Assembly: GCF_000758665.1 (NCBI RefSeq)
Contig: NZ_CP009285.1
Coordinates: 7,564,001-7,628,000, forward strand
DNA: 64,000 nt
DNA from: Paenibacillus borealis
Lineage (GTDB): Bacteria > Bacillota > Bacilli > Paenibacillales > Paenibacillaceae
Reading direction: 5' to 3'
Positions 53,985 to 62,224 of this stretch are shown piece by piece. The first letter of the stretch is position 1; each line of letters starts with the position of its first letter. The translations under genes were made by a program, and so were the position numbers. The notes beneath the pieces are model-generated. The model was not told the origin of the DNA and ran no database searches. It worked only from the letters and a program-made list of their open reading frames with translations.

Positions 53985-54141
53985 GATCAGCAATACTCCC
54001 TTCGGATGTAACCGCGTCTATAAAACCTCCGCCTACAGCAGCGCTTTTGTTTTATTCTTCACCACCCTGCATAAATATGGGCAGCTTCGGCAAAAACTAT
54101 AACTATCCTTCACCACCTGCAGCAGTGGAGGTTGAGATAAG

Positions 54142-54188
54142 GGGCTTTCTCCACCGCACGCGGCAGCATGGCGGAGAGGGCCCTTTTT
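54142..54188 (+). terminator. Plus-strand terminator-like hairpin with no known gene
   Basis: Arms GGGCTTTCTCCACC and GGCGGAGAGGGCCC pair over 14 bp with two G-U and one mismatch, followed by TTTTT on the plus strand. On the minus strand the pairing is worse, so it appears oriented for a plus-strand RNA, but no plus-strand gene precedes it. Confidence 0.5.
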
Positions 54189-54228
54189 GGCGCTCTTAGG
54201 GCACGCCATCATTATACATTTTTCAGTA

Positions 54229-54265
54229 TAAAAAAGAAAACTCCCCTGCACAACAAGGGAGTTCC
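54229..54265 (-). terminator. Terminator of the mbl/flhO/flhP/epuA run
   Basis: Minus-strand AACTCCCTTG / CAGGGGAGTT stem, then TTCTTTTTT. Confidence 0.85.
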
Positions 54266-54290
54266 AGAAATCATTATATTTAGGGATTAT

Positions 54291-54524
54291 TTATGGTGCA
54301 AACACCAAATCATATACATGCTTCCATGTGCTCCACAAGAGCACATCACTAAATTCCTTTTTGCCGAGAATTACGTAACCGACGACCAGGCCGCCTCCAA
54401 GCGCAGCAACAAGCAGCAGGGGAATCAGGAACCACTGGATAATGGTCCACGCCGAAATCCCGCGCCGCCTTACCGGCTGCTGCTGTTGTTCTTCTTCCGG
54501 TTTATTGAACTTCTCACGACTCAT
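54291..54524 (-). CDS. EpuA-like small membrane protein
   Basis: A 77-residue protein with a basic, proline/glutamine-rich cytoplasmic N-terminus, one membrane helix (about 27-53, W-F-L-I-P-L-L-L-V-A-A-L-G-G-G) and a short outer tail containing L-L-W-S-T-W-K-H-V-Y-D-L-V. This matches the PF11772/EpuA family, which databases label DNA-directed RNA polymerase subunit beta, probably a misnomer. GAGGTGA is 4 nt before ATG 54524, and it lies 9 nt after flhP, so it is in the same operon. Function unknown; in Bacillus the same neighbour follows flhP. Confidence 0.82.
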   Translation of the reverse strand: MSREKFNKPEEEQQQQPVRRRGISAWTIIQWFLIPLLLVAALGGGLVVGYVILGKKEFSDVLLWSTWKHVYDLVFAP

Positions 54525-54533
54525 TCCGTCACC

Positions 54534-55355
54534 TCACGCGCGCATGTTATTGGCCAGGCCCAGCATCTGGTCACTGGAGGACAATGCCCGGGCAGCGAGC
54601 TGATAAGTGCGCTGAATCTGCATCATCTCCGTCATTTCCTTGCTCAAATCCACGTTGGAGGACTCCAGATATCCGGTACGTACGCCTACATCCTTCGCTT
54701 CGCCTGCGGCTCTCTGCACAAACGCCTGCTGTGCAGTCACACCATCAGCAAGTGTATAGAAGTTTCCGTCCACGGCCTTCAGGGCATTCTTGCTCAGCGG
54801 CTCTACAATCATAATGGTGCCTGCAATAATAGCGGGGTCATTCTCACCGGTCTTGGTAAGTACCCGGCCGCTCTCATCAATAGCAGCACTTACATTGGCT
54901 GGCACTGTGAGCGGATTCCCGTCTGTGTTCAGCACAGGGTTACCGGTATTATCAACAAGCATCATATTGTCGGGATTCGCGGTATCCGGGGTGAAATGGA
55001 AATCGCCTTGACGGGTATACGCAGTAACTCCGTTCACCTGAACTCCGAACAATCCATTGCCCTGAAGCGCCAAATCCGTAGGATTTCCTGTTTCCTGGAG
55101 TGTGCCCTCTTCCCAGTTGCTTGTAACCGAAGGCACACGGACACCGAAGCCGATGTTGAAGCCCAACGGCATACTGCGTCCAGGCTGGTCATAGTCCTTG
55201 GATTGCTGCTGCACACGGGTGAGCACATCCTCGAAAGAGCCTTCTTTGCTCTTATAGCCGTTTGTGTTCATATTAGCAATGTTATCCGCTATAATATCCA
55301 GCCTTTGCTGCAGGCTGGACATGGAGACAGCGGCACCGATTGTCGAGTTGTTCAC
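54534..55355 (-). CDS. flhP: Flagellar rod/hook-basal body protein FlhP
   Basis: A 273-residue FlgG-like rod protein. The N-terminal Flg_bb_rod motif (L-D-I-I-A-D-N-I-A-N-M-N-T-N-G-Y-K-S) lies at about 19-36. A D1 beta domain with L-A-L-Q-G-N-G-L-F-G-V is in the middle. The C-terminal helix V-D-L-S-K-E-M-T-E-M-M-Q-I-Q-R-T-Y-Q-L completes the fold. The start is GTG 55355 with GGGAGG upstream. With FlhO it builds the distal rod of the flagellum. 57 nt downstream of flhO. Confidence 0.93.
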   Translation of the reverse strand: MNNSTIGAAVSMSSLQQRLDIIADNIANMNTNGYKSKEGSFEDVLTRVQQQSKDYDQPGRSMPLGFNIGFGVRVPSVTSNWEEGTLQETGNPTDLALQGNGLFGVQVNGVTAYTRQGDFHFTPDTANPDNMMLVDNTGNPVLNTDGNPLTVPANVSAAIDESGRVLTKTGENDPAIIAGTIMIVEPLSKNALKAVDGNFYTLADGVTAQQAFVQRAAGEAKDVGVRTGYLESSNVDLSKEMTEMMQIQRTYQLAARALSSSDQMLGLANNMRA

Positions 55356-55412
55356 GGATCTAACCTCCCAAAAGCTTGATAAGAAGAAACCTGCTCACTT
55401 CAGCAGTGCAGC

Positions 55413-56291
55413 CTATACTCTGCCGACATCATTAACAGCCTTCTGCAGGCTGCTGTCATAAAACTGGATAACCTTCTGATTCGCTTCATAAGCCCGGTAG
55501 GCGGCATTCATATCCACCGTTACCTGTGTGGCATCCACATTAGAGTTCTCCAGATAGCCCTGACGCACCTGTAGATTATCGGTTGCATTGGAGTAACGGA
55601 TCTCTGCGGCCTCGGTATCATCAGCATGGAAAACGCCGTTTCCGTCACGAACCAGTTCCTGAGGTCTAGTAATTACGCTGATTCCGATCCGGGTTCCTGA
55701 AGGCAGCCCTGTCGCATTGTTAATCAAGTTACCCTGCCCGTCCACTTTAAGGGTATCCTCCGGCCCTGTCAATCGCAGCGGATTACCATTACTGTCCAGT
55801 ACGCTGAATCCCCCGGCGCTAAGCACCTCTCCGGTAGGCCCTACCGAAAAACTTCCGTTACGTGTATATAAATTGTTACCCTCATTATCCTGTACAGTGA
55901 AGAACGCCTGCGGCCGGTAAGTAACCTCGCCGTCAGGACTAATGTATTTGCCTGAGCCGTCAAAAGCAAGATAAGTGCCTGCATTGTCCGGGTCCTCTAC
56001 CTGTAAATCGGTTGACAGTGCGAAATCTGCGCTTTTGCCGCTTTCGATGAGGTCGCCCTGCAAATACTGGGATACAGATTGTTCGGCAAAAACCCCTGTG
56101 TTAAGCCGGCCAACAGGCTTCGTAACGCCACCGCTCATCGCCGAAATCAGCACATCGGGAAATGCATGACTGACGCTGTCGACCTGCTTGTACCCGGTAG
56201 TATTCAAATTGGCAATGTTCTGTGTCGCTGTATCATGTCTGCGCTGCTGTGTTACCATTCCTGCAGCCGCCGTGTATAATCCTCTTAGCAT
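55413..56291 (-). CDS. flhO: Flagellar rod/hook-basal body protein FlhO
   Basis: A 292-residue FlgF/FlgG-like rod protein. Its start M-L-R-G-L-Y-T-A-A-A-G-M is typical, followed by Q-N-I-A-N-L-N-T-T-G-Y-K-Q, a beta domain, and C-terminal N-S-N-V-D-A-T-Q-V-T-V-D-M-N-A-A-Y-R-A-Y. GAAGGGA precedes ATG 56291 by 8 nt. A perfect sigma-D -10 box (56329-56336) sits at the end of mbl, so flhO-flhP are probably expressed with the late flagellar genes. Confidence 0.93.
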   Translation of the reverse strand: MLRGLYTAAAGMVTQQRRHDTATQNIANLNTTGYKQVDSVSHAFPDVLISAMSGGVTKPVGRLNTGVFAEQSVSQYLQGDLIESGKSADFALSTDLQVEDPDNAGTYLAFDGSGKYISPDGEVTYRPQAFFTVQDNEGNNLYTRNGSFSVGPTGEVLSAGGFSVLDSNGNPLRLTGPEDTLKVDGQGNLINNATGLPSGTRIGISVITRPQELVRDGNGVFHADDTEAAEIRYSNATDNLQVRQGYLENSNVDATQVTVDMNAAYRAYEANQKVIQFYDSSLQKAVNDVGRV

Positions 56292-56328
56292 GAGGTCAGT
56301 CCCTTCCTGAATCTGCTGTTATCCTCTA

Positions 56329-56356
56329 TTATCGGCAGACTAGAACTTTTTCTTAA
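56329..56356 (-). promoter_or_regulatory. Sigma-D promoter of flhO-flhP at the mbl stop
   Basis: Minus-strand GCCGATAA (56329-56336) with TTAA at 16 nt or TAAG at 15 nt upstream (56352-56356). The -10 is perfect; the -35 lies inside the last codons of mbl. Confidence 0.75.
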
Positions 56357-57338
56357 CAACCTTGTCCAAATGGTCAAGCATAATTCCCGTTCCCTTGACT
56401 ACACAGTGCATCGGGTCTTCGGCAACCCATACCGGAACATGCAGCTGTTCCGAGAGCAGCTCGTCCAATCCGTTAAGAAGTGCACCGCCGCCGGTCAATA
56501 CGACACCACGGTCAATAATATCTGCCGACAGCTCCGGCGGTGTACGCTCCAGCACCGACTTAGCTGCAGCGACGATCGCGGAAACCGGATCCCACAGCGC
56601 TTCCTTGACCTCACCGGATGTAATGGTCAGTGTCTGGGGAAGTCCGCTCACCATATCACGCCCGCGTATATCCAGCTCAGCCTTCATGCCGCCCGGACGG
56701 ACAGACCCGATGGTAACCTTGATATCCTCGGCTGTACGTTCACCGATCAATAGCTTATATTTCTGTTTGATATATCTTAAAATGGCCTCGTCGAACTTGT
56801 CCCCTGCGACCTTAATCGAAGAGGCGGTAACGACGTCGCCCATGGACAATACAGCTACATCCGTCGTTCCGCCGCCAATATCGACGACCATATTTCCGCT
56901 TGGCTGATAAATATCCATCCCTGCTCCGATTGCCGCAGCTTTGGGTTCTTCTTCCATGAAAACTTCTTTGGCTCCGCTGCGTTCTGCGGCTTCACGGATT
57001 GATTTCTGTTCGACGGAAGTAATATTCGTAGGCGCACAAATCAAAATACGGGGCCTTGAATACCAGGTCCGGCCCCCGACGCGGTCGATAAAATATTTAA
57101 GCATCATTTCTGTAATGGCAAAATCGGCGATAACACCGTCGCGGAGCGGACGGATCGTAGTTATATTTCCAGGTGTACGCCCAACCATCCGGCGTGCCTG
57201 TTCACCAACCGCAAGGACTCTCTTCGTATCACTTTCAAGTGTGACCACGGAAGGTTCATCCAGAACGACTCCCCTTCCCTTGACATGAATGAGCACATTG
57301 GCCGTGCCGAGATCGATTCCGATATCCTTGCTAAGCAT
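56340..57338 (-). CDS. mbl: MreB-like cell-shape actin Mbl
   Basis: A 332-residue bacterial actin guiding lateral wall synthesis. Phosphate 1 motif D-I-G-I-D-L-G-T-A-N is at 5-14, phosphate 2 V-D-I-G-G-G-T-T-D near 158, and adenosine motif V-L-T-G-G-G-A-L-L near 285. Position between spoIIID and flhO is the same as for mbl of B. subtilis, which separates it from mreB and mreBH. GGGGG 10 nt before ATG 57338. Length is normal. Confidence 0.95.
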   Translation of the reverse strand: MLSKDIGIDLGTANVLIHVKGRGVVLDEPSVVTLESDTKRVLAVGEQARRMVGRTPGNITTIRPLRDGVIADFAITEMMLKYFIDRVGGRTWYSRPRILICAPTNITSVEQKSIREAAERSGAKEVFMEEEPKAAAIGAGMDIYQPSGNMVVDIGGGTTDVAVLSMGDVVTASSIKVAGDKFDEAILRYIKQKYKLLIGERTAEDIKVTIGSVRPGGMKAELDIRGRDMVSGLPQTLTITSGEVKEALWDPVSAIVAAAKSVLERTPPELSADIIDRGVVLTGGGALLNGLDELLSEQLHVPVWVAEDPMHCVVKGTGIMLDHLDKVVKKKF

Positions 57339-57466
57339 AATGAAAGAGCCCCCAAAGTGTTATTTTAAATGAGAATAGTTAGATAGTACCAAATTTAAAA
57401 ATACCATACTTTAGGGGGTGTACACAATGCAGTAAAGCTGAATTATTACTTAAAATTCCGAAAATC

Positions 57467-57754
57467 TTATGGCTTTGATGCTACGGCTACCTCACGCTTT
57501 TTACCTGTCGTTTTCTTATATTTAATTTTTGTAGCTTCTCCCCCCCGAAGATGACGGATTGATTTGTGATATTCGAGAATGTGCTTCACCTGATCGGCCA
57601 GATCCGGATTGATTTCCGGCAGCCGTTCGGTTAAATCTTTATGCACTGTGCTTTTTGAAACGCCAAATTCCTTGGCTATGGTCCGGACCGTGTGCCTGGT
57701 TTCCACGATGCAGCGTCCGATTTTGATCGTACGTTCCTTGATGTAATCGTGCAC
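57467..57754 (-). CDS. spoIIID: Sporulation transcription factor SpoIIID
   Basis: A 95-residue mother-cell DNA-binding regulator. The sequence V-H-D-Y-I-K-E-R-T-I-K-I-G at the start and the helix-turn-helix V-R-T-I-A-K-E-F-G-V-S-K-S-T-V-H-K-D-L are nearly identical to the Bacillus protein. GTG 57754 is chosen because GGAGG lies 7 nt upstream and the N-terminus then matches the family. It is preceded by a sigma-E-type promoter (57788-57816). Confidence 0.97.
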   Translation of the reverse strand: MHDYIKERTIKIGRCIVETRHTVRTIAKEFGVSKSTVHKDLTERLPEINPDLADQVKHILEYHKSIRHLRGGEATKIKYKKTTGKKREVAVASKP

Positions 57755-57787
57755 GCTCCCGCCTCCCAACTGTGGATAGTTTGGTAC

Positions 57788-57816
57788 ATTATATGAGGGG
57801 CGGGCCTATATATTCG
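57788..57816 (-). promoter_or_regulatory. Sigma-E-type promoter of spoIIID
   Basis: Minus-strand CGAATAT (57810-57816), 14-nt spacer, CATATAAT (57788-57795), matching the early mother-cell consensus. spoIIID is a sigma-E gene in B. subtilis. Confidence 0.78.
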
Positions 57817-57937
57817 CGCTTTCAGGACATGACAAGCTCCGGAAGGCTCATTTTATTTCTCGGACAACCTAATTATGAGCCGTTTACAGTCCCATTCTTC
57901 ATGTAGAACCGGCCCCGCCGTCTATTTCGGGTAGAAA

Positions 57938-57966
57938 AATAAAAAACAGGGGGCTTTCGCCCCCTG
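57938..57966 (-). terminator. Terminator of spoIIQ
   Basis: Minus-strand CAGGGGGC-GAAA-GCCCCCTG followed by TTTTTTATTTTT; very strong. A second GGCTCAT/ATGAGCC repeat lies at 57845-57881. Confidence 0.93.
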
Positions 57967-57979
57967 CTGAAATTCCGGC

Positions 57980-58720
57980 TTAGCGCTGTGGAAGCAGATC
58001 CGAAGGATTCACAATCTTGCCGTCCTCATGCACTTCAAAGTGCACGTGATTGCCGAGACTTTTCTCCATTTCATTGCGTCCCGCTGTTGCCAGCGTGTCG
58101 CCCTGCTTCACTTCATCGCCCTGCTTCACTTTGGTATCGCCCAGACCCTGGTAGACTGTCTTCAAATCACCAGGAGATGTAACCTCGATCACTTTACCGA
58201 GTACTGCCACATCTTCGACTCTGGTGACTTCACCGCTGAGAGCCGCTTTTACATCAAATGGTTTGTTGTCCTCGCGGGCAATGTCAATTCCCGTATTGGG
58301 AACAAAGGTATTATTGTACTGCACCATTGCCGCCACATGATTTTCTTCTGTGCCGTTTTCATCATAATACGGTTTGACCACTTCCACTTCACTCGGGCTC
58401 GCTACCGGCCATGCCAGGCTTTCAGCTGAAGCTACGACTTCCAGGGCTTCCGGATCACCGGTTAGGGCTCCGGTTTCATTCCCGGCAACGCCTTCCTGTG
58501 AAACGACCGCGGCGGTGTCCGGATTCAGCGGCTTCTGGCCGGCATCCTGATAGACCCACACCAAGGTTAGTATAATTGCCGCTGCCGCCGTGTAGACTGC
58601 CGGGAATACCCACCGTTTGGATAACAGTCTGGTCCATGAAGAAGGCTTAGCGCCTGAATCTCCCTGCTTGTTTTTGAGAGATTCATCATGGTTTGGTTTG
58701 TTTTTGTCTTGTTCATTCAT
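57980..58720 (-). CDS. spoIIQ: SpoIIQ, LytM-like engulfment protein
   Basis: A 246-residue forespore membrane protein pairing with mother-cell SpoIIIAH to form the intercellular channel. Cytoplasmic tail 1-36, membrane helix about 37-57, then a LytM/M23 domain. The usual H-x-G-x-D zinc motif reads N-T-G-I-D (142-146), so one zinc ligand is lost, while H-V-H (225-227) is kept. The B. subtilis protein is likewise degenerate. GAGGTGA precedes ATG 58720. A possible sigma-F promoter lies at 58741-58769. Confidence 0.92.
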   Translation of the reverse strand: MNEQDKNKPNHDESLKNKQGDSGAKPSSWTRLLSKRWVFPAVYTAAAAIILTLVWVYQDAGQKPLNPDTAAVVSQEGVAGNETGALTGDPEALEVVASAESLAWPVASPSEVEVVKPYYDENGTEENHVAAMVQYNNTFVPNTGIDIAREDNKPFDVKAALSGEVTRVEDVAVLGKVIEVTSPGDLKTVYQGLGDTKVKQGDEVKQGDTLATAGRNEMEKSLGNHVHFEVHEDGKIVNPSDLLPQR

Positions 58721-58740
58721 ATGTTTATCACCTCAGTAAC

Positions 58741-58769
58741 CAGTGTTACCGGGCGCTTCGCTTTTATAC
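58741..58769 (-). promoter_or_regulatory. Possible sigma-F promoter of spoIIQ
   Basis: Minus-strand GTATA (58765-58769), 14-nt spacer, GGTAACACTG (58741-58750). The -10 fits GGNRANANTD; the spacer is a little short. Confidence 0.5.
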
Positions 58770-58781
58770 GTATCTTGCAAG

Positions 58782-59942
58782 TTATTTTTTCAGAAGAGTT
58801 GAGATTCCTGTAAAAGAGACCCCGCTGTAATAGTGTTTGAGAATCTGCGTGGCTGTACTCCCCTGCTTCGCCATGCCGTTCGCCCCCCATTGGCTCATGC
58901 CGACTCCATGGCCGTTTCCATAGGTTGTGATCAGCACCTTCCCGTCCTTCCGCTTCCAGGTGAACTGGCTCGAACGAAGACCCAGCTTCTCTCTCACCTC
59001 CCGGCCTGTGAACACAGTGCCTCCGATAGAGATCTCCTTGATCCGGTGTCCTGCAGTCAGCGAGATGACTTCTGCGGGCAGTCCGGCCGAAGAAGATGAC
59101 GATACTTGCAGGGTCTTGCCGGAGGCAGCCAGATTCGCCGCAGCGGGAAGCTCCTTGACGGTAAGAGCCAGCTTGCTGCGGAGCTCGGCGTTGCTGAAGG
59201 TATAGGTAACTGCCAGATTCGGTGTAATCTGCTGTTCCCAAGGGCTGGCTACGCTGCGCAAATAAGGAACCGCAGCATTCCAGTAATCCTCGGAATTCTC
59301 TGTATACCCTCCGCTGGAGGCGAAAAAGGAAGCCGTGATCGGCTGACCTTTATAGGTCATGATGATCCCGCGCGTCTCCAGGACCGCGCGGCGGAGCTTT
59401 GCCAGTCCGGCGCGCTTGCTGCCGGACGCCCAGTCCCGTTCCAGCACGGCCTGCGATATGTAAGCCTGATGGCTTACCGTATCGCTCACATCCGCCTCAG
59501 GAACGGGTACCCCGCTGTGATCGCCGGCCAGCAGGCGGCGGGCAATGAACGTGCGGGCCGCAACGGCCTGGGCTTTGAGCGCTTCAAGCTCAAAGTCCGC
59601 CGGCATCTCGGCCGCCAGCACGCCGCTGACGTAGTCCTCCAGCGGCAGGGTCTCTATTTGTCCGCTCTGCGACAAATAGACGGAGACCTCCGGCTGCGGC
59701 GCTTCCGCAGCAGCCGTTCCCGGCGGTGCCGGCGCGGGCGTAGCCTGCAGCACCGCCGGGGGCACTGGCTGCTGTCCCCCGCGCAGCGGGACAACAGCCA
59801 GAGGCAGCAGCAGCGCCGCCAGCAGCGGCGCTGCGAGCCAGGCGGCGGGGGCCAGCCGCCTGAGCCGGGGCGCCCCGCGCCGCGCCCGCGCTACGCTGCG
59901 CGGGCGCTTCAGGATGTGCCGCAGCAATAGTAACTCTTTCAT
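58782..59942 (-). CDS. spoIID: Stage II sporulation protein SpoIID
   Basis: A 386-residue peptidoglycan lytic enzyme of the engulfment complex with SpoIIM and SpoIIP. A basic N-terminus and membrane helix (about 31-53) precede an Ala/Pro-rich linker. The SpoIID domain follows (L-E-D-Y-V-S-G-V-L-A-A-E-M-P near 100, K-A-Q-A-V-A-A-R-T-F, then S-S-G-G-Y-T-E and G-H-G-V-G-M-S-Q-W-G-A). Codons around the helix are strikingly GC-rich. AAGGAG is 8 nt before ATG 59942. Confidence 0.95.
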   Translation of the reverse strand: MKELLLLRHILKRPRSVARARRGAPRLRRLAPAAWLAAPLLAALLLPLAVVPLRGGQQPVPPAVLQATPAPAPPGTAAAEAPQPEVSVYLSQSGQIETLPLEDYVSGVLAAEMPADFELEALKAQAVAARTFIARRLLAGDHSGVPVPEADVSDTVSHQAYISQAVLERDWASGSKRAGLAKLRRAVLETRGIIMTYKGQPITASFFASSGGYTENSEDYWNAAVPYLRSVASPWEQQITPNLAVTYTFSNAELRSKLALTVKELPAAANLAASGKTLQVSSSSSAGLPAEVISLTAGHRIKEISIGGTVFTGREVREKLGLRSSQFTWKRKDGKVLITTYGNGHGVGMSQWGANGMAKQGSTATQILKHYYSGVSFTGISTLLKK

Positions 59943-60047
59943 CTCTATGGCTCCTTCCGTAAGCACCGGTGATTCTTATAGATATGAATTTCCGGCACCT
60001 GCTAGAACGTTATTCTGAGAGAAAGAGAGTTGCCCGGAGGCGCAGCA

Positions 60048-60080
60048 AAATAACCCCACAAAGTGGGGCTTTAGCTTCGA
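60048..60080 (-). terminator. Hairpin between murA and spoIID
   Basis: Minus-strand AAGCCCCAC-TTT-GTGGGGTT then ATTTTG; similar to the hairpin after hag. May be a second stop after murA. Confidence 0.6.
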
Positions 60081-60133
60081 TGATGGTACAGGTACTTTGC
60101 GGGGACCCCAAAACATATAAATTCCTGTCTATC

Positions 60134-60172
60134 AAAAAAGGGACCAGCCGCTCATTTCGCGGCCTGGTCCCT
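60134..60172 (-). terminator. Terminator of murA
   Basis: Minus-strand GGGACCAGGCCGC / GCGGCTGGTCCC-type stem followed by TTTTTT, 19 nt after the stop. Confidence 0.92.
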
Positions 60173-60190
60173 TCAGTTTACAATTTGCTA

Positions 60191-61573
60191 TTATACCCAA
60201 GACGGCTGAATCTGAAAGCGCGGCTTGACCTCTTCGCCCTTGAAGGATTCGCTTCTTGCCGGTTCCGGCTTCACGACTTCTTCCTTCGCAGCCGCAGCAG
60301 GAACTGCCGATTCTTCCATGGAAATACGCCATATGTCCGCACCAAGACCCGACAGCTTCTCGGCCAGATGCACATAACCACGGTCAATATGATGGGTTCC
60401 GCTAACTTCTGTAGTTCCTTCTGCCACCAGCCCCGCCAAAATAAGCGCAGCGCCTGCACGCAGATCCGTAGCACACACCTTGGCACCGACAAGGCGGGCA
60501 TTTCCGGTTACGATGGCGGAACGGCCTTCAATCTTAATCTCTGCGTTCATGTTGTGGAATTCATCCACATGCATGAACCGGTTCTCAAATACGGTCTCTG
60601 TGACTACGGAGGTACCTTCGGAACGCAGCAATAAAGCCATCATTTGAGACTGCATATCGGTAGGGAATCCCGGGTAAGGCAACGTCTTGAGATCCACTGC
60701 CTTCAGAGGTTTGTCACTGATGACGCGGACGCCGTTCTCGTCTGGAATAACCGTAACGCCCATTTCTTCCATCTTGGCAATAACCGGGCCCAGATGATCC
60801 GCAATGGCGCCTTCCACATATACATCTCCGCCCGTAATCGCTGCAGCTGCCATATAGGTTCCAGCCTCAATGCGGTCCGGAATAACATGATGTCTTACGC
60901 CGTGCATACGTTCAACGCCTTCAATACGGATGACTCCGGTGCCTGCACCGCGTACAATACCGCCCATGCCGTTCAGGTAGTTGGCTAAATCAACAATCTC
61001 CGGCTCTTTCGCGGCGTTCTCGATTACAGTTACGCCTTCGGCAAGCGCCGCAGCCATCATTATATTTTCGGTTGCACCTACGCTGGCCACATCCAGATAA
61101 ATCTTGGCTCCGCGTAGCCTTCCGTTACTTTTCGCATCAATGTAGCCCTGGCCCAGACTGATCTCGGCGCCCAGTGCTTCAAAACCCTTCAAATGCTGGT
61201 CAATCGGCCTCGTACCGATGGCACAACCGCCAGGCAAGGAAATACGTGTATGCCCCATACGGGACAAGAGTGGACCCATTACCAGGAATGAAGCGCGCAT
61301 TTTGCGTACCCATTCATAAGGTGCTTCGCAGGATGTAATGCTTCTGGCATCAACCTCAATGATATCGTTCTGGTATGTAACACCTGCACCCAGAGACTCC
61401 AGCACTTTGCTAATCGTAATTACATCGTCTAGCGGAGGTGCGTCCACAATGACGCTAACTCCTTCTTCTGCCAATAGAGAGGCGGCTATGATCGGTAGTA
61501 CGGAATTTTTTGCGCCGCTAACTTTCACGCTCCCGGTCAATCTGTTGCCACCGCGGACGATAAATTTGCTCAT
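60191..61573 (-). CDS. murA: UDP-N-acetylglucosamine 1-carboxyvinyltransferase MurA
   Basis: A 460-residue enzyme of the first committed step of peptidoglycan synthesis, transferring enolpyruvate from PEP to UDP-GlcNAc. K-N (22-23) in V-S-G-A-K-N-S and the catalytic Cys117 in L-P-G-G-C-A-I-G are present, so fosfomycin sensitivity of this site is expected. Typical MurA is 417-430 residues; the excess is a C-terminal tail of about 40 residues rich in Ala, Lys, Glu and Pro. Position next to ywzB and spoIID matches B. subtilis murAA. Confidence 0.96.
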   Translation of the reverse strand: MSKFIVRGGNRLTGSVKVSGAKNSVLPIIAASLLAEEGVSVIVDAPPLDDVITISKVLESLGAGVTYQNDIIEVDARSITSCEAPYEWVRKMRASFLVMGPLLSRMGHTRISLPGGCAIGTRPIDQHLKGFEALGAEISLGQGYIDAKSNGRLRGAKIYLDVASVGATENIMMAAALAEGVTVIENAAKEPEIVDLANYLNGMGGIVRGAGTGVIRIEGVERMHGVRHHVIPDRIEAGTYMAAAAITGGDVYVEGAIADHLGPVIAKMEEMGVTVIPDENGVRVISDKPLKAVDLKTLPYPGFPTDMQSQMMALLLRSEGTSVVTETVFENRFMHVDEFHNMNAEIKIEGRSAIVTGNARLVGAKVCATDLRAGAALILAGLVAEGTTEVSGTHHIDRGYVHLAEKLSGLGADIWRISMEESAVPAAAAKEEVVKPEPARSESFKGEEVKPRFQIQPSWV

Positions 61574-61771
61574 TTCGGTTTCCCTCCGCGTCCATTATTT
61601 CTGAAATTAATTTGAGTTTGAAATTCGTCAGTTAAAATATTGAATATTCCGTCATCGCGCCTAATGTGCAGACGCATTGCTTAAACTTCAGTGTTGACAT
61701 AATAAAACCTTATTATTCGACACTTTTTTCACTGCATTGGCCTAAGACAGATATAACCAAACCGTCCGCCA

Positions 61772-62032
61772 TTAAAACATCCGGGTGATAAGTCCGCTCC
61801 AGCCCAGATAATCCAGCAGAAATCCGGCCACGAAATGGCCGAGGACAATGGCCAGCAGTAAATGCAGCAATCTGCCCTGAGGACTCTTGGGATATCTTAT
61901 GACCAGATCGAGCTTTAGGTTCTGAAGTGCCCACCAGGATAATGCAACACAGACTAAAGAAACTACCATCGAGATTAAACTGCTGCTGCCGATCGCACTT
62001 GACAATTCAGCGGATAAGCTTGTGTTCATCAT
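61772..62032 (-). CDS. ywzB: DUF1146 small membrane protein (YwzB)
   Basis: An 86-residue protein with two membrane helices (about 15-35 and 57-75), separated by a short loop with L-K-L-D-L-V-I-R-Y-P-K-S-P-Q-G-R, the DUF1146 motif. Function unknown; in Bacillus it also lies between atpC and murAA. Two ATGs (62032, 62029) follow a G-rich site; either may be used. A longer frame at 61713-61934 in another phase is a shadow. Confidence 0.85.
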   Translation of the reverse strand: MMNTSLSAELSSAIGSSSLISMVVSLVCVALSWWALQNLKLDLVIRYPKSPQGRLLHLLLAIVLGHFVAGFLLDYLGWSGLITRMF

Positions 62033-62185
62033 TAGCCCCCCGTGTAAGGTTACTCGGAAATCGACTCTTATATCATACTTGCGCAGGGGAAAAGAATCCA
62101 GTACTTTTACGAATTTTTAAACAATTGGTGCTTTATCTGCCTGAGTGTTTACGATATGTTCATATCTGCTAGATTCTTACCTAGC

Positions 62186-62219
62186 AAAAAAAGCAGTCAA
62201 GCCCAGGGCTTGACCGCTT
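62186..62219 (-). terminator. Terminator of the atp operon
   Basis: Minus-strand GCGGTCAAGCCC / GGGCTTGACTGC stem (one mismatch) with TTTTTTT, 5 nt after atpC stop. Confidence 0.92.
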
Positions 62220-62224
62220 ATCTG

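Larger units (their letters stand above)
53985..54290. other. Gene-free stretch between fabZ and the epuA-like gene
   Basis: Holds the fabZ Shine-Dalgarno, two similar minus-strand words around GGTGGTGAAG (near 54060 and 54110), an orphan plus-strand terminator (54142-54188) and the terminator of the epuA-like gene (54229-54265). Short frames here look non-coding. Confidence 0.5.

Noticed and set aside
54033..54251. 72-codon minus-strand frame before fabZ
   Set aside because: Overlaps two terminator hairpins, lacks a Shine-Dalgarno, and looks non-coding.
54168..55379. 403-codon open frame on the plus strand
   Set aside because: Lies antisense to flhP and the epuA-like gene, has no ribosome binding site and encodes a composition typical of a shadow frame (Cys/His/Arg-rich).
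61640..61740. AT-rich inverted repeat upstream of murA as promoter
   Set aside because: AATAATAA/TTATTAT repeat present, but no -35 at a proper distance.
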